Assembly (NCBI RefSeq): GCF_965219885.1
Contig: NZ_CBDCOT010000007.1
Span: 186,001-250,000 of the forward strand
Reading direction: 5' to 3'
DNA: 64,000 nt
Source: Curvivirga sp965219885
GTDB lineage: Bacteria > Pseudomonadota > Alphaproteobacteria > UBA8366 > Aestuariispiraceae
Each line of letters opens with the position of its first letter. The first letter of the stretch is position 1. This document shows positions 63,196 through 64,000 of this stretch, in pieces. A program made the translations under genes and the position numbers. Under the pieces are notes generated by a model. The model searched no databases and was not told the origin of the DNA. It worked only from the letters and a program-made list of their open reading frames with translations.

Positions 63196-63885
63196 TTAGC
63201 TCATAGAATTAACAATTGAAGTAAATAATGGGCTGCCTTCAACGCCACCATGAAGCGGGTCAATTGCATTTTCTGGATGTGGCATCATACCAAGTACGTT
63301 GCCTTTTTCATTCAGGATGCCAGCGATATTGCGTTGAGAACCGTTTAAGCATGTTGCATCAGAAACCACGCCATCTTCATCACAGTAACGGAAAGCCACA
63401 CGACCTTCACCTTCTAGGCGATCCAATGTGTCAACGTCTGCGAAATAGTTACCTTCATTATGGGCAACCGGAACGGTTATCACCTGGCCTGTTTCATAAG
63501 CAGATGTGAAGTTTGTTGCATTGCTTTCAACCTTCAACTGTGTACGCTTACAGATGAATTTCAAGCTGGCATTATGCATCAAAGCACCTGGTAACAAGCC
63601 TGTTTCTGTTAAGATTTGGAAGCCGTTACAAACGCCAAATACGGTTACGCCTGCATTTGCTGCCTTGGCAACTTCACGCATGATCGGGCTATTAGCGCCC
63701 ATCGCGCCGCAACGTAAATAGTCACCGTATGAGAACCCACCAGGGACCATAATCATGTCTACTTTTGGTAAGTCGGTTTCACCATGCCAAACAAGTTGAG
63801 GTTTTACGCCAGAAGCTTGTTCCAACGCGGCGATTGCATCATTTTCCCGGTTGGTGCCGGGGAAGAGAATGACTGCGGATTTCAT
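63196..63885 (-). CDS. purQ: Phosphoribosylformylglycinamidine synthase, glutaminase subunit (PurQ)
   Basis: 229 residues from the ATG at 63885 (MKSAVILFPGTN); an ATG four codons upstream is also in frame. The glutaminase cysteine is in VFGVCNGFQILTETG, and the catalytic H and E in GMMPHPENAID. The oxyanion/GGFSYGDYLR block is present. Confidence 0.97.
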   Translation of the reverse strand: MKSAVILFPGTNRENDAIAALEQASGVKPQLVWHGETDLPKVDMIMVPGGFSYGDYLRCGAMGANSPIMREVAKAANAGVTVFGVCNGFQILTETGLLPGALMHNASLKFICKRTQLKVESNATNFTSAYETGQVITVPVAHNEGNYFADVDTLDRLEGEGRVAFRYCDEDGVVSDATCLNGSQRNIAGILNEKGNVLGMMPHPENAIDPLHGGVEGSPLFTSIVNSMS

Positions 63886-63962
63886 ATTTCCGTCCATCCC
63901 TACTTAGAAATTAGAGGCATTCCTGCCAAATAAAACGCGATAATTAAAAACTTAAGTTTGAC

Positions 63963-64000
63963 TTAAGCTGTTAATTCAATTGCGTAATCTTCGATTACTG
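63963..64000 (-). CDS. purS: PurS, C-terminal end only
   Basis: The last 11 codons reading ..VIEDYAIELTA and a TAA stop at 63963-63965, in the expected place upstream of purQ. The rest lies beyond the window edge. Confidence 0.8.
   Translation of the reverse strand, partial: VIEDYAIELTA

Overview
The window is a stretch of an AT-leaning alphaproteobacterial chromosome. The backbone genes fit a marine Rhodospirillales or Kiloniellales/Sneathiellales type organism, but I cannot name the genus. Supporting markers are purS-purQ-purL followed by bolA and grxD, a serC-serA pair, a Cys-type intracellular PHA depolymerase, a PAS-only protein, an alphaproteobacterial-style S49 peptidase and a Bfd with Fur boxes. 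Nothing outside the central island looks mobile.

Layout. 1-14754 is backbone: a BKACE/aminotransferase operon with its LysR regulator; a second LysR divergent from a secreted metallo-beta-lactamase-fold protein; two orphan periplasmic binding proteins; SelO; a periplasmic molybdenum hydroxylase with its own cytochrome c; and two small unknown genes. 14755-43902 is a genomic island integrated at the 3' end of tRNA-Arg(CCG): a tyrosine integrase lies against the tRNA, and a 47-nt copy of the tRNA 3' half closes the far end. 43933-64000 is backbone again: a DoxX-like protein; a GMC oxidoreductase / phosphatase / MFS / phosphatase operon; polyprenyl synthase; a methyltransferase; bfd; a chemoreceptor; an S49 peptidase; serCA; phaZ; a PAS protein; and grxD, bolA, purL, purQ and the end of purS.

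The island is a mosaic of three segments whose borders all carry the tRNA att core with the same flank (GAAA-N-TGGCGCACCCAAGA). Segment 1 (14.8-25.8 kb) carries a six-TM membrane protein and a 3215-aa RTX adhesin-like protein. Segment 2 (25,792-38,136) is bounded by two 1171-bp inverted repeats that were identical wherever I compared them. Each repeat begins exactly at an att core and carries an orphan HigA-type antitoxin gene. Between the repeats lie a type III restriction-modification pair, an Mrr-type restriction enzyme, a DUF6615-like protein, an unknown protein, and a plus-strand trio: an RNase HI-like protein that has lost its catalytic acids, a stand-alone T7-RNAP/family-A (TV-Pol-like) polymerase palm protein, and an HNH protein. 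Segment 3 (38.1-43.9 kb) carries an MrcB-N/HNH protein, a type II Zorya system (zorA-zorB-zorE) and the integrase.

The strongest candidate for something undescribed is segment 2. It is a long-inverted-repeat, att-bounded element that encodes its own compact polymerase, a dead RNase H partner and an HNH protein, and carries restriction systems as cargo. The inverted att cores mean the 12.3-kb segment could be flipped by the resident integrase. The polymerase and the RNase H-like protein could serve replication of the element, or could be a defence module of their own; the sequence alone does not decide.
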